A stretch of DNA of 58,070 bases from JABWBD01 sp040768665 (lineage in GTDB: Bacteria; Planctomycetota; Planctomycetia; Pirellulales; Thermoguttaceae), in contig JAXGMN010000067.1 of assembly GCA_040768665.1 (NCBI GenBank), positions 1 to 58,070 of the forward strand, written 5' to 3'. Below the pieces are notes generated by a model that ran no database searches, was not told where the DNA came from, and was given only the letters and a program-made list of their open reading frames with translations. Numbering within the stretch: the first letter of the stretch is position 1; every line of letters starts with the position of its first letter. A program made the position numbers and the translations under genes. Positions 42,080 to 50,758 of the stretch are shown here, piece by piece.

Positions 42080-44529
42080 TTGGGGGCTGCTTCTGGAGAC
42101 GCATACCCTCCATCTCAGCTATCTTTCTGCTGGCGGTTTCGGCGGCCGGCACCAAAGCAACCGCTCCGTCGTCAAACATCTCGTCCGAGCGGTTAGCTGT
42201 TGCTGTCGAGAAGGCTCACGCGGTCTTGTGGGACAAGTTCATCGGCGACGACGGCCTCATCCACGATTACGTGGGTGAGCTGCCAACGCCCGACGACTGC
42301 CAACGGGGGCGGCCCAACGCGATCGGCTGGTGGAGCCCCATCGAGAACGGCCCGATGTTCACCGGGACGTATCTGGCCGCGATCTGTGAGCGTGCGCGTC
42401 GCAGCGGGGCCGCGGCCGACCGGGAAAAGGCTCGGCGCCTGGCCCGCGGGTTGATTGCCTGCGCATCGGTCTCCGACGTGCCCGGCTTCATCGCACGAGG
42501 CATGGGCACGGACGGGAAGTGCCACTATCCGATGGGGTCGCAGGATCAGACGCACCCCTGGTTCTACGGCCTTCACGCCTACGCCACCAGCGGCATTCCC
42601 GACGCGGGCGAGCGGAAACTGGTCGTCGACAAGATGAAGGAGGTGGCCGAGGCGCTGGAGGCGGCGGACTGGAAATGCCCTTGCGACGGCGCGTTCCGCG
42701 GGCAATTCCGGGGCGACTTCAAGATGTTCCGCCACCACGGGGCCGCCATGTATCTGTTCATCCTCAGGGCAATGCACGACGTGACGGGTGAAAGCGTCTG
42801 GCTCGATCGCTATCAGAAAGCCAAGCACGAGCGCTGCCGCGAAAGCGGCAAGTCTCGGCTTCAGATCTGCGCGGAGGGCTACCCGCACGATTACGAGCAG
42901 ATCAAGAATATCGACCGCGGGGCACTGTGGATCTACGTTAGTTCGCAGGGAGGGTTGGCACGGCTCGCCGATTGGGAAACAGATGAGAGCGCCCGGCCCC
43001 GGTATCGCGACGGACTTCTCATCAATGCGCGGGGAGCCCTGGCCGTGATCGATGCTTACAGCACCTTCGACAACAACGATACGCGCATCTTCGGACACGC
43101 CCGCTGGCGAGAGGGGTATCCGGCATGGTTTCCCCAGAAGACGCAAGCCGACGCCGAGAAGATGGCTTCGATGGGCGACCGAAACATCTTGGGAGAGCGG
43201 AAGTGGTACGAGGCTAGCAGGATGCGAAATCCGTTGGCGGCGGCCGCATTGATCGCATTGGCGGGCTATCGCGAAGGTTTCGAACCGGTTCGCCAGGCGA
43301 TCTGCCACTACGATTACACCAGGCTCAACATGGCCGAGTTCTTCTTTGCGGAGTGTGCGTACTACGCCATGCCCGTCGAGGAAACGGGAGATGAAATCAA
43401 GGGGGCCGGAGAAACGGCAGGGTTCAAGAGCGGGTCGCGGCCCGCAGGTTCCGCTTGCCGAGCGGGATCTGTGCGGGTAACCGCGTTTCCATCCGGCATG
43501 ATGATGCTTACCCAACTCGGCGCCCAGATCCCGCTCGGCAAGCGGGATCTACCTGGTGTGACGCGGCGAGGTCGAGATTCGAACCACGTAAGGGAAACGC
43601 TGCAGACGATGAAAACGGAAACGATCGAGTACTTCGGATACAGCGACTGCATCGCCATCGAAAACGCCACCACTCGGGTAGTCCTCTGCCCGCAGGCCGG
43701 CGGCCGCGTGTTGGAGTATTCCTTGAATGGTGCGAACGCCTTGTACCTCAACCCCGAGCAGCAGGGCTGGAGGTACAAGCCGGGTGTTCCGCGAATCGAT
43801 CCGTGCGGTGGCCGATTTGACGTCGGGCCGGAACGGGTCATCGCGCCTCATCCGGACCTCTGGCTGGGAGACTGGACGGGCCAGATCGTCGGCGACGGTA
43901 AAGCCCGCCTTACGAGCGTGCGTGACGGCACCACCGGTCTGCGGCTCGTGCGGGAATTCACGCTCGCACCCGACTCGTCGCGTCTGGACTGCGAGCAACG
44001 CATCATCAACGAGTCCGACAAACCGGTGATGTGCTGCCATTGGAGCCGGACGCTCGCCGTGGGCGGCGGCATCTGCCTGATCCCGCTGACGCCGGACAGC
44101 CGGTTCCCAAAAAGCTACCTCATGTACGGGCCCGGACCGGTGATGAACTTCCAGCCCGTCGATCCGAACATCCGGATCCGCGACGGGTTTTTGGAAATTC
44201 TCGGCACACCGGCCAACCCGAAACTCGGCATGGATTCGGCCGCGGGATGGTTCGCCTATCTGATGCGCAACGATGTGCTGTTCGTCAAGCGGTTTCCCGT
44301 CGACCCCGACCGCGTGTATTGCGAGATGGCCGGACTGACGATTTCGATTTGGTACTACAAGAACGAAATGTGTGAGTTGGAGCCGATCGGCCCGCGCGAA
44401 ACGCTCGCGCCGGGAGCGTCGGCGTCGTATACGGAACAGTGGGAGCTGTTTCCCTGCCGGTTCCCCGAGGGGCAGGCATCCGTGGACTTGAGCGCGATTC
44501 GACAACTTGCAACAAGGAATATGCGATGA
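42076..44529 (+). CDS. Apparent fusion: helical-barrel protein plus mutarotase-like domain
   Basis: An 817-residue frame. Residues 1-440 have a signal peptide (ISAIFLLAVSAAG) and a helix-rich pattern typical of (alpha/alpha) barrels (WWSPIENGPMFTGTYLAAIC, HPWFYGLHAYATSGIPDAG, FFFAECAYYAMPVEE). I do not recognise the exact family. Residues about 512-817 form a separate beta-sandwich resembling galactose-mutarotase or DUF4380 proteins (EYFGYSDCIAIENATTRVVL, PQAGGRVLEYSLNGANALYL). The two are joined by about 70 residues of repeat-derived sequence from the palindrome at 43451-43545. An ATG at 43609 would give the second domain as an independent protein without a signal peptide. GGAGG before 42076 supports the first start; the end overlaps the next gene by ATGA. 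Confidence 0.65.
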   Translation: MIGGCFWRRIPSISAIFLLAVSAAGTKATAPSSNISSERLAVAVEKAHAVLWDKFIGDDGLIHDYVGELPTPDDCQRGRPNAIGWWSPIENGPMFTGTYLAAICERARRSGAAADREKARRLARGLIACASVSDVPGFIARGMGTDGKCHYPMGSQDQTHPWFYGLHAYATSGIPDAGERKLVVDKMKEVAEALEAADWKCPCDGAFRGQFRGDFKMFRHHGAAMYLFILRAMHDVTGESVWLDRYQKAKHERCRESGKSRLQICAEGYPHDYEQIKNIDRGALWIYVSSQGGLARLADWETDESARPRYRDGLLINARGALAVIDAYSTFDNNDTRIFGHARWREGYPAWFPQKTQADAEKMASMGDRNILGERKWYEASRMRNPLAAAALIALAGYREGFEPVRQAICHYDYTRLNMAEFFFAECAYYAMPVEETGDEIKGAGETAGFKSGSRPAGSACRAGSVRVTAFPSGMMMLTQLGAQIPLGKRDLPGVTRRGRDSNHVRETLQTMKTETIEYFGYSDCIAIENATTRVVLCPQAGGRVLEYSLNGANALYLNPEQQGWRYKPGVPRIDPCGGRFDVGPERVIAPHPDLWLGDWTGQIVGDGKARLTSVRDGTTGLRLVREFTLAPDSSRLDCEQRIINESDKPVMCCHWSRTLAVGGGICLIPLTPDSRFPKSYLMYGPGPVMNFQPVDPNIRIRDGFLEILGTPANPKLGMDSAAGWFAYLMRNDVLFVKRFPVDPDRVYCEMAGLTISIWYYKNEMCELEPIGPRETLAPGASASYTEQWELFPCRFPEGQASVDLSAIRQLATRNMR
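43451..43545. repeat. Palindromic repeat (family G) joining two coding regions
   Basis: Perfect 21-bp arms: left 43451-43471 (starts CCGCTTGCCGAGCGG), right 43525-43545 (ends CCGCTCGGCAAGCGG). Each arm is itself a small hairpin. It is read in frame as about residues 459-490 of the 42076 protein, exactly between two unrelated domains. Confidence 0.9.
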
Positions 44530-47500
44530 CAATGAAAGTCCTGTCGTCATTCTGTCTCGTGCTGGCCGTTGTTCCTTGGGCTCGTGCGGAGGTCCGCCGG
44601 GAAGGCGAGGCATGGATTCTCGAAGATGCCCAACTGAAGGTCACGGTGGGGACCGACAGCGCGCATCTGACCGTGCTGGACAAGGCTTCCGGCACGTTGT
44701 GGCGGCAGGAGGACGCTTCCAAACATGCCTCCAACAAAGAGGACGTGCGCGCCCGTCGCGCGGCGAAGCCGATCGTGGTGGATGGCAATCCCGAGGAGTG
44801 GAAAGGAATTCCCCACGACGATACCATCTGGCTTCCTTGGATGGGCGAGAACGGCGAGGCCAACTGCTCCGGCGGGGCAAAGGTCATGTGGGATGACACG
44901 ATGCTCTACCTCTATGCCCGCATACGCGACGACCATGTGGCGTTCGGGGGCGAGACAACCGAATCGTGGTGGGAGTCTGATTCCGTCGAGTTCTGGGTCG
45001 ATTCCGTGCGGGTGGGGCTGCATCTTGCACCGGCGGGCAAGGAGGCGGCGGTGAACGCCCGCGGGAAGGTGTTTGCGGGAAGCAAGGTGGCCGTGCGATT
45101 GGTCGAGGCGGATCACCTGCCTGGGTACGAGTTGGAGGTGGCCATACCGCTGGAGCATTTTCCCGTGCTGAACAGTGCCCAAGCGGGTATCCGGTTCAGC
45201 TTTGCTCTGGGCCTGAACGACGCCGACCCTCAGCCTGGCGCAGCCGTGAAACGGGATCGTCAAAGCTACTCCCCGCGCGGCTGGGTTGATTCGGCTCCGA
45301 TGACGTTCTCCGTGGCCGTGCTGAACGACGAGGAAGGCCGGGCTCCGGCTCGGTCGATCGAGAACGATCGAAGCGCCCGAGCCGCGGGCCGCCGCGTCTC
45401 GGAGATGAAACCGGGCGAGAAACCGAACAGCCTGACGTACAAGTACCTTCTCCAGGAAGAGCAGATCGCGGAAGTCCCTCTCCAAGTGACCCTGGAACTG
45501 GTGACGGGAATGGCCGCAATCGACGTGGAGTTGGAGTGTCGATCCGGACCGGAGACGCCCATCAAGCCTTTCGGCTATCCTTTCGCGCTGTACCCATCAG
45601 AACCCGAAACATATTTCGTGGGCGTGGCGGACTACACCAACGGGCGCTACCTCCCGGTGGGTGATCCGTTTTGTCGCAGCAAGGAATTCTGCATGGCGGG
45701 CGGCGATCTGCCGTTTCTGTTGGTGACGGACGGACAAAAGGGGCTGTCGACGACGTTGCTGACTCCCTGGGACGGAAGCGTGCAGATGCAAGCTCGGAAC
45801 GAGGATCCGGACAAGCTCGGCTTTCCCGGCTTCCGCTGGTATCCCGCCAAGGGCGTCTGGGCTCGCGCACGAAAGGGGCGGCTGAGCTTCTTTGCTAAGG
45901 GCGGATACGTGACGGCCTGCAAGATCTATCGGGAGATGGCGCAAGAGCAAGGGTTGGTTCGCACATTCACCGAGAAAGCCAAGAACAAACCGGACGTGCG
46001 GAAGCTCTTCGGGGCGGTCAACTGGTGGGGCGGCAGCCCGGCCTTTGCGCTCGAGGCGAAAGCGGCCGGGATGACGCACGGCCTGCTGAACGGCCGCCCC
46101 AGCCCGGAAAGCATGGCCGAGGTCGTCGCGCAAGGCTGGCTGATGAGTGAGTACGACAACTACGAGGACATCAACGATTCCGAGGTCATCGATCGCGCCA
46201 AGGCACCGGTCAAGACACACGCCGTCGTGAAAGCAGACGGTGAATTCATGACGGCGTGGGTGACCCGAGACAAGGATATGAATCCCGTCCACACCTACAT
46301 GAAACAGTGTACGGGCGTGATGACGCAGTGCGCCCGGATCGTCATTCCCAAGGTCTTGGCGACCTATCCCTACAACACGCGTTTCCTCGACGTAACCACG
46401 GCTACCGGCCTCAAGGAGTGCTACTCGCCGCTGCATCCGTGCGACCGCAAGCAGGACCAAGCCAATCGCGAAGCGCTGTGCGCCTACGTGGGAGACGAAC
46501 TCGGTCTGGTGGCCGGCGGCGAACACGGCAGGTACTACGATGTCCGCTTCTTGGACTACCACGAGGGGATGATGGGCGGCGGTTGCTACAGTTGGCCTGC
46601 CGGCTATCTCCGCGACATCCAGAGCCGGGAGGAGATCGACGAGCGGTATCTGAAATACGGGATCGACCCGGCCTATCGGGCGCCCATGTTCGAACTGGTC
46701 TTTCACGACTGCGTGGTGGACTACTGGTACTGGGGAGCCACCAACGATTATCTGCACCAGTTCGCGCCCGAAATCACCGACCGCAAGACCGCCATGAACG
46801 TGCTCTACGGAACGCCTCCAATGATGTGGGTCAACGAGCACGGCGTCCGCTGGCGCGAACCCGACCAACGGCAGTTGATGATCGAGATCTATCAGCAGAC
46901 CTGCAAATTGCACGAGGTGATCGCCGATCATGAAATGGTGTCTCACGAGTTTCTCACGCCCGACCGGAAGGTGCAGCGCAGCACGTTCGCCGACGGCACC
47001 GTCTGTACGGTCAACTTTGGCGATTCCACGTACCAAGTGACCACCGGCGAGGGCGAGCTTTGCCTCGGCACGAATGATTTCTACGTGAAAGGCCCGAGAG
47101 TCGAGCAGTGGCGTCTGCGCACGGGGGGCGCCAACGACGAGCGGGAGGTCTCTATCCGCACGGATCGATTCTTGCTCGTGCAAAAGCCGACCGGCATGCT
47201 CCGGCAGCAGGGCCTCGCCGCCTCCGGCAAGGTCTCCCTGCAACGGGACGAAGCCGGTGCGAGCATTTCCCTTGCCAAGGATTCAACGCTTGCTTTGGAT
47301 CTTGCCGACTACTGCCGCGACTGGCAAGGAAGACCTGCCGCGCTGCTCGTGCTCGACGATCGAGGCAAAGTCCGATGCCGGGGACCGGTCGTTCGTGATG
47401 GCAAGGTGTCGCTGAAGACCGGTGACAAGGACGCTCGCTACGCTCTTCTCATCGGTGACACGGCCGATGTGCCGGACCTGGTTGTGAGCGATCTCAAGGT

Positions 47501-48767
47501 GAAGATCGACTGGGGACAGCCTGGTGGTGACCGGGCCTTTCCGGTTGCCATCTTGATGGATGCGGAGGTGAAGAATCTTGGATTGGCAACTGGCCGGGAA
47601 GCCGTTGTCCGAATCCAGCTTGACGGCACGAGCGGTCCGGTGCTTCTGGAGAAACGCATCGAGCGTCTCGACGCGGGGGCCGAGCTATCGTTCCACGCCT
47701 CTCTGCCCGGCGATCGGGCCGATGGCCAGCGGCGGATTGTGGCCTCCCTATCCGGCAAGGAACTGACTCAGACCGGACCCGCCCAGCGGAGTGTGCCTTT
47801 CCGCACTCCGACGGTTGCTTCGGCGTTTGCCATCCGACAGGAGCTTGGTTTCCCGGTGCCCGGTGGCAATGCGGAGGGCCTGGCCATTGAGGTGGCGCAC
47901 CGGTTGCCCACCGAGGCCGACCCAGCCAATCTGCGAGTTCTGTTTGCCGGTGGTGTTTCCACTCCCGCGCAGTTCGAGAACGGAAAAGGCGCGGAGGGCA
48001 AGTTGGTGTTTGTGCTTCCTGCGGGAGTGCCGGCCGGAAACACGCAGGCCGAATTGCTTGCCGTGCCGAAGGGGAAAGAGGGCGGCGTCTATCCACCCGC
48101 CTCGCAGTTCACCGTGCCCGAGGACGGCTCCCGGTTGGTTTTCGGCACCTACTCTCTCACGTTGCATCAGGGAACGCTCAGCGACATTGCGGTTCACCGG
48201 CCCGACGGCAGCGAACTGACGGTGGTGTCCTCCATCATCGAGTCTTCGCAGGAGACGGGCTGGTCTACGGAATCGGGCGAACTTACTGACTTTGCCTTGG
48301 AGGAGCTGGGGCCGGTGCGGGCAGTGTTCCGCATGGCGAAAACACTCCAAGGCGGATACAAGCTCACTCGCCGTTTCCTTTTCTACGCGGATCGGTTCGA
48401 GGTGGTTTCTGCCTGCGAGCCGCACCGCTCCCTCCTGACGCGCACCATGTACGCCGTGGATGGCATTGCCGTGAAAGGAAGCGGCGGGCAGGCTGTCATG
48501 GATGGTAAAGGCGACCAGGAGGACTTCGGGTTTGCGGGCCAACCGCAATGGTTTGCCGCGTTCGGGCCCAAGTACCGCAGTGCTTGTTTCGCGCTGACGC
48601 GTGCCGAAGGATTCACCTATTGGGACAGCGGCACCCACCGCGGACAAATGGGCCTCGGATGTCCCGGGGCAACCGAGCGGCGCGTGTTCCTTTGGGGGCA
48701 AGGCACGGATAACGCCGACTTCGCCAAGGAGATCTGGAACGCCTACGCGGAGACCCTCACGAAGTGA
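44526..48767 (+). CDS. Large GH101/GH129-related secreted glycoside hydrolase
   Basis: A 1413-residue exported protein. Signal peptide at about 1-21. Residues about 75-240 form a CBM9/DOMON-like sandwich (RRAAKPIVVDGNPEEWKGIP, WWESDSVEFWVDSVRVGLHL). The catalytic barrel follows at about 330-860 and resembles the GH101-related GH129/DUF5696 group: RFLDVTTATGLKECYSPLHP, the DELGLVAGGEHGRYYDV block, then VRFLDYHEGMMGGG. A beta domain follows (FADGTVCTVNFGDSTYQV) and two or more Ig-like modules close the protein. The group includes alpha-N-acetylgalactosaminidases, but activity here is unknown. Its start overlaps the stop of the previous gene (ATGA), so translation is coupled. It is the largest protein of the cluster. 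Confidence 0.65.
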   Translation: MTMKVLSSFCLVLAVVPWARAEVRREGEAWILEDAQLKVTVGTDSAHLTVLDKASGTLWRQEDASKHASNKEDVRARRAAKPIVVDGNPEEWKGIPHDDTIWLPWMGENGEANCSGGAKVMWDDTMLYLYARIRDDHVAFGGETTESWWESDSVEFWVDSVRVGLHLAPAGKEAAVNARGKVFAGSKVAVRLVEADHLPGYELEVAIPLEHFPVLNSAQAGIRFSFALGLNDADPQPGAAVKRDRQSYSPRGWVDSAPMTFSVAVLNDEEGRAPARSIENDRSARAAGRRVSEMKPGEKPNSLTYKYLLQEEQIAEVPLQVTLELVTGMAAIDVELECRSGPETPIKPFGYPFALYPSEPETYFVGVADYTNGRYLPVGDPFCRSKEFCMAGGDLPFLLVTDGQKGLSTTLLTPWDGSVQMQARNEDPDKLGFPGFRWYPAKGVWARARKGRLSFFAKGGYVTACKIYREMAQEQGLVRTFTEKAKNKPDVRKLFGAVNWWGGSPAFALEAKAAGMTHGLLNGRPSPESMAEVVAQGWLMSEYDNYEDINDSEVIDRAKAPVKTHAVVKADGEFMTAWVTRDKDMNPVHTYMKQCTGVMTQCARIVIPKVLATYPYNTRFLDVTTATGLKECYSPLHPCDRKQDQANREALCAYVGDELGLVAGGEHGRYYDVRFLDYHEGMMGGGCYSWPAGYLRDIQSREEIDERYLKYGIDPAYRAPMFELVFHDCVVDYWYWGATNDYLHQFAPEITDRKTAMNVLYGTPPMMWVNEHGVRWREPDQRQLMIEIYQQTCKLHEVIADHEMVSHEFLTPDRKVQRSTFADGTVCTVNFGDSTYQVTTGEGELCLGTNDFYVKGPRVEQWRLRTGGANDEREVSIRTDRFLLVQKPTGMLRQQGLAASGKVSLQRDEAGASISLAKDSTLALDLADYCRDWQGRPAALLVLDDRGKVRCRGPVVRDGKVSLKTGDKDARYALLIGDTADVPDLVVSDLKVKIDWGQPGGDRAFPVAILMDAEVKNLGLATGREAVVRIQLDGTSGPVLLEKRIERLDAGAELSFHASLPGDRADGQRRIVASLSGKELTQTGPAQRSVPFRTPTVASAFAIRQELGFPVPGGNAEGLAIEVAHRLPTEADPANLRVLFAGGVSTPAQFENGKGAEGKLVFVLPAGVPAGNTQAELLAVPKGKEGGVYPPASQFTVPEDGSRLVFGTYSLTLHQGTLSDIAVHRPDGSELTVVSSIIESSQETGWSTESGELTDFALEELGPVRAVFRMAKTLQGGYKLTRRFLFYADRFEVVSACEPHRSLLTRTMYAVDGIAVKGSGGQAVMDGKGDQEDFGFAGQPQWFAAFGPKYRSACFALTRAEGFTYWDSGTHRGQMGLGCPGATERRVFLWGQGTDNADFAKEIWNAYAETLTK

Positions 48768-48927
48768 GCGACGTCCAACCCCGAAGAAACCGCGCACACC
48801 ATCTGTCCGGCGGCTGCGCCGTGACAGCCGCTGCGTGCGACGATAAGCTGACCGGCTCAAGAATTCTTATCGTGGAAGATCGGATTGTACCGGCTGAATC
48901 ATGGGAATCTGACTGAGGAGACATGGC

Positions 48928-50049
48928 ATGAACAACGAGATACCCTTTTCACGACGTGGATTTCTCGCCGCATCCGGGCTTGCCGCAGCGGGGGCGCTCG
49001 TATCCGGTGGCGAGTCCGCCGCCCCGAACGGAATCCCCGCCAAGAAACCGCCAATCAAGATCGGGCAGATCGGCACCGCGAACCAGCACGCCTACAAAAT
49101 TGGAACTCTGCGCAAACTGACGGATCTTTTCGAGGTTGTCGGCTTCGTGGAAGACGACCCGAAACTCCGCGAGAAAGCCCTGAAAAGCAGTAGCTTTCAA
49201 GGTTTGAAAGTGATGTCCACGGACGAGTTGCTGGCCGTTGCCGGTCTTCAGGCCGTGGCGGTTGAAACCGAGGAGCGCGTTTGCATTCCTCCCGCGCTGC
49301 GCTGCATCCAGGCCGGAAAGCACATCCATCTGGACAAACCATGCGGCGAATCGCTGCCGAAGTTCAAACAGTTGCTGGACGAGGCGAAAGCCAGGGATCT
49401 GACGGTCCAGGTCGGGTACATGTACCGGAACAACCCGGCCGTGCAGTTCTGTATCAAGGCCGTGAAAGATGGTTTGATCGGCAATGTGTTTGACCTCGAC
49501 GCAGCCATGGGGCGGTACGACGGGCAGGGCTACCGGAACCTCATCAAAGACTACAAGGGCGGGATCGCCTACATTTTGGCCTGCCATCTGATCGATATCG
49601 TTGTCTCGCTCATGGGGGAGCCTGCAAGAATCACGCCGTATCTCCGCCAGACCCGCTCTGACGGCGTGCTCGACAACTGCCTGGCTGTCTTCGAGTTCTC
49701 CCGTGATCGGCTCGCCACGATACGGACATCCATCACCGAGGCGAAGGGCTTCGAGCGGCGGCGCATCAAGGTAATGGGCGACAAGGGAAGCATCATCATT
49801 CAGCCGATAGAATCCCAGGGTGGCATGTCCGGCGGAGTCCTCACCCTTGCCCTGGAGGAAGATCGCGGCGGCTTCAAGAAAGGTTTACAGACCGTGGATA
49901 TGCCACCCCTGAAAGACCGCTACGAAGACCAGTGGCGGGAGTTGGCCGCGGTTCTGAACGGGGACATGGTCAATCCGTACCCCTACGAGCATGATTACGT
50001 TGTGCATAAATGCCATCTGCAGGCCTGCGGCCTGCCGCTCGACGCCTGA
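48928..50049 (+). CDS. Gfo/Idh/MocA-family oxidoreductase with Tat signal
   Basis: A 373-residue protein with a twin-arginine signal (FSRRGFLAASGLAAAGALVS), indicating export in folded form, probably with NAD(P)(H) bound. The Rossmann domain follows (PIKIGQIGTANQHAYKIG), then the family stretch HIHLDKPCGESLPKFKQLLD with the EKP-like element as DKPCG, and the C-terminal substrate domain with YMYRNNPAVQF and the DYKGGIAYILACHLIDIV block holding the conserved His. Some Tat-exported family members act on glycosides by an NAD-dependent mechanism (GH109-like); here that is possible but unproven. It has GAGGAG before the ATG at 48928 and closes the glycan cluster, 160 bp after the large hydrolase gene. 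Confidence 0.85.
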   Translation: MNNEIPFSRRGFLAASGLAAAGALVSGGESAAPNGIPAKKPPIKIGQIGTANQHAYKIGTLRKLTDLFEVVGFVEDDPKLREKALKSSSFQGLKVMSTDELLAVAGLQAVAVETEERVCIPPALRCIQAGKHIHLDKPCGESLPKFKQLLDEAKARDLTVQVGYMYRNNPAVQFCIKAVKDGLIGNVFDLDAAMGRYDGQGYRNLIKDYKGGIAYILACHLIDIVVSLMGEPARITPYLRQTRSDGVLDNCLAVFEFSRDRLATIRTSITEAKGFERRRIKVMGDKGSIIIQPIESQGGMSGGVLTLALEEDRGGFKKGLQTVDMPPLKDRYEDQWRELAAVLNGDMVNPYPYEHDYVVHKCHLQACGLPLDA

Positions 50050-50271
50050 GAGGCGACGGACCCGTGCGAATCGAAAAGCTGTTCGAATTGGATCGCGGCC
50101 CCGGCCGCTCTGCGAAGGAGGAGACCATAAACCAACACGCAAACGGGGCGAGCGGGGACTGGTCCATTTTTCGGCCATTTGGCGTATTTCGGCGACAAGA
50201 ACGTTGGCCGAAAACATGGACCTGTCCCCCTCTCTTCCCGAGGTTGCGGTCGAGATGGGGTCGAGTCTTGA
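50050..50271. other. Intergenic region left of the insertion sequence
   Basis: It contains palindrome family B copy 3 (50154-50229) and the left target-site copy of the insertion sequence (TTGA, 50268-50271). No gene is seen. Confidence 0.7.
50154..50229. repeat. Palindromic repeat, family B copy 3
   Basis: GGGGACTGGTCCATTTTTC (left, 50154-50172) mirrors GAAAACATGGACCTGTCCCC (right, 50210-50229), with CGGCCA/TGGCC pairing inside. It is the same family as 9515-9627 and the half copy at 6815-6862. Confidence 0.88.
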
Positions 50272-50480
50272 GGAAGCCCGGCGAAATGCGTTTGGCTTTA
50301 GGGAGCGCGGAGGCGTGATTCACCTTTGAACGATGCTCAGCTCGCGTACAGCGGCTCTGAGAAGCAGTGAGACGTTGCACCACGCAAAGCGTCATTGCGC
50401 GCGATGCGGAGAGACCGCGCCGGCTGGGCCGGCAGCGCCAAATACACAACCAAGGATTTCAGTCACAAAGACGTCACCGC

Positions 50481-50609
50481 TTGGCACAGAAAGTGCGCCG
50501 CCATTTTCATGCCAAATCCGTATGATTTTGAAACTTTGCGAAACGCCACGCTCTACAAACATTGCGAAGAGTTGGCACAGGAAATGCCGCGCGCACATGT
50601 CGTGCCAAA
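50481..50609. repeat. Two dyad repeats in the left end of the insertion sequence
   Basis: TTGGCACAGAAAGTGC...ATGCCAAA (50481-50516) and TTGGCACAGGAAATGC...GTGCCAAA (50572-50609) are similar 36-38 bp units 91 bp apart, each an imperfect dyad. They precede the transposase promoter and could be transposase or repressor binding sites. Confidence 0.6.
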
Positions 50610-50679
50610 GGGCTTGCACATTGCACAATCGCCTTGCCACAAACCCTTGTCTTCTTGGCGTTAAACGGCGCTTTCGGTA

Positions 50680-50707
50680 TTGACATCTTCGCGCGATTAT
50701 GCATAAT
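50680..50707 (+). promoter_or_regulatory. Sigma-70-type promoter of the transposase gene
   Basis: TTGACA (50680-50685), a 16-nt spacer, and CATAAT (50702-50707), a near-consensus pair. Transcription would begin near 50714, which rules out the in-frame ATG at 50699 and supports the start at 50759. Confidence 0.7.
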
Positions 50708-50758
50708 CAAAAGTGTGCGTCAGGATCATGGCGTGACTCGTTGAAGAACCCTGCGGCG

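Noticed and set aside
50395..50664. Frame of 89 codons in the left end of the insertion sequence
   Set aside because: It covers the dyad repeats, has a competing frame on the other strand and resembles no accessory transposition protein.
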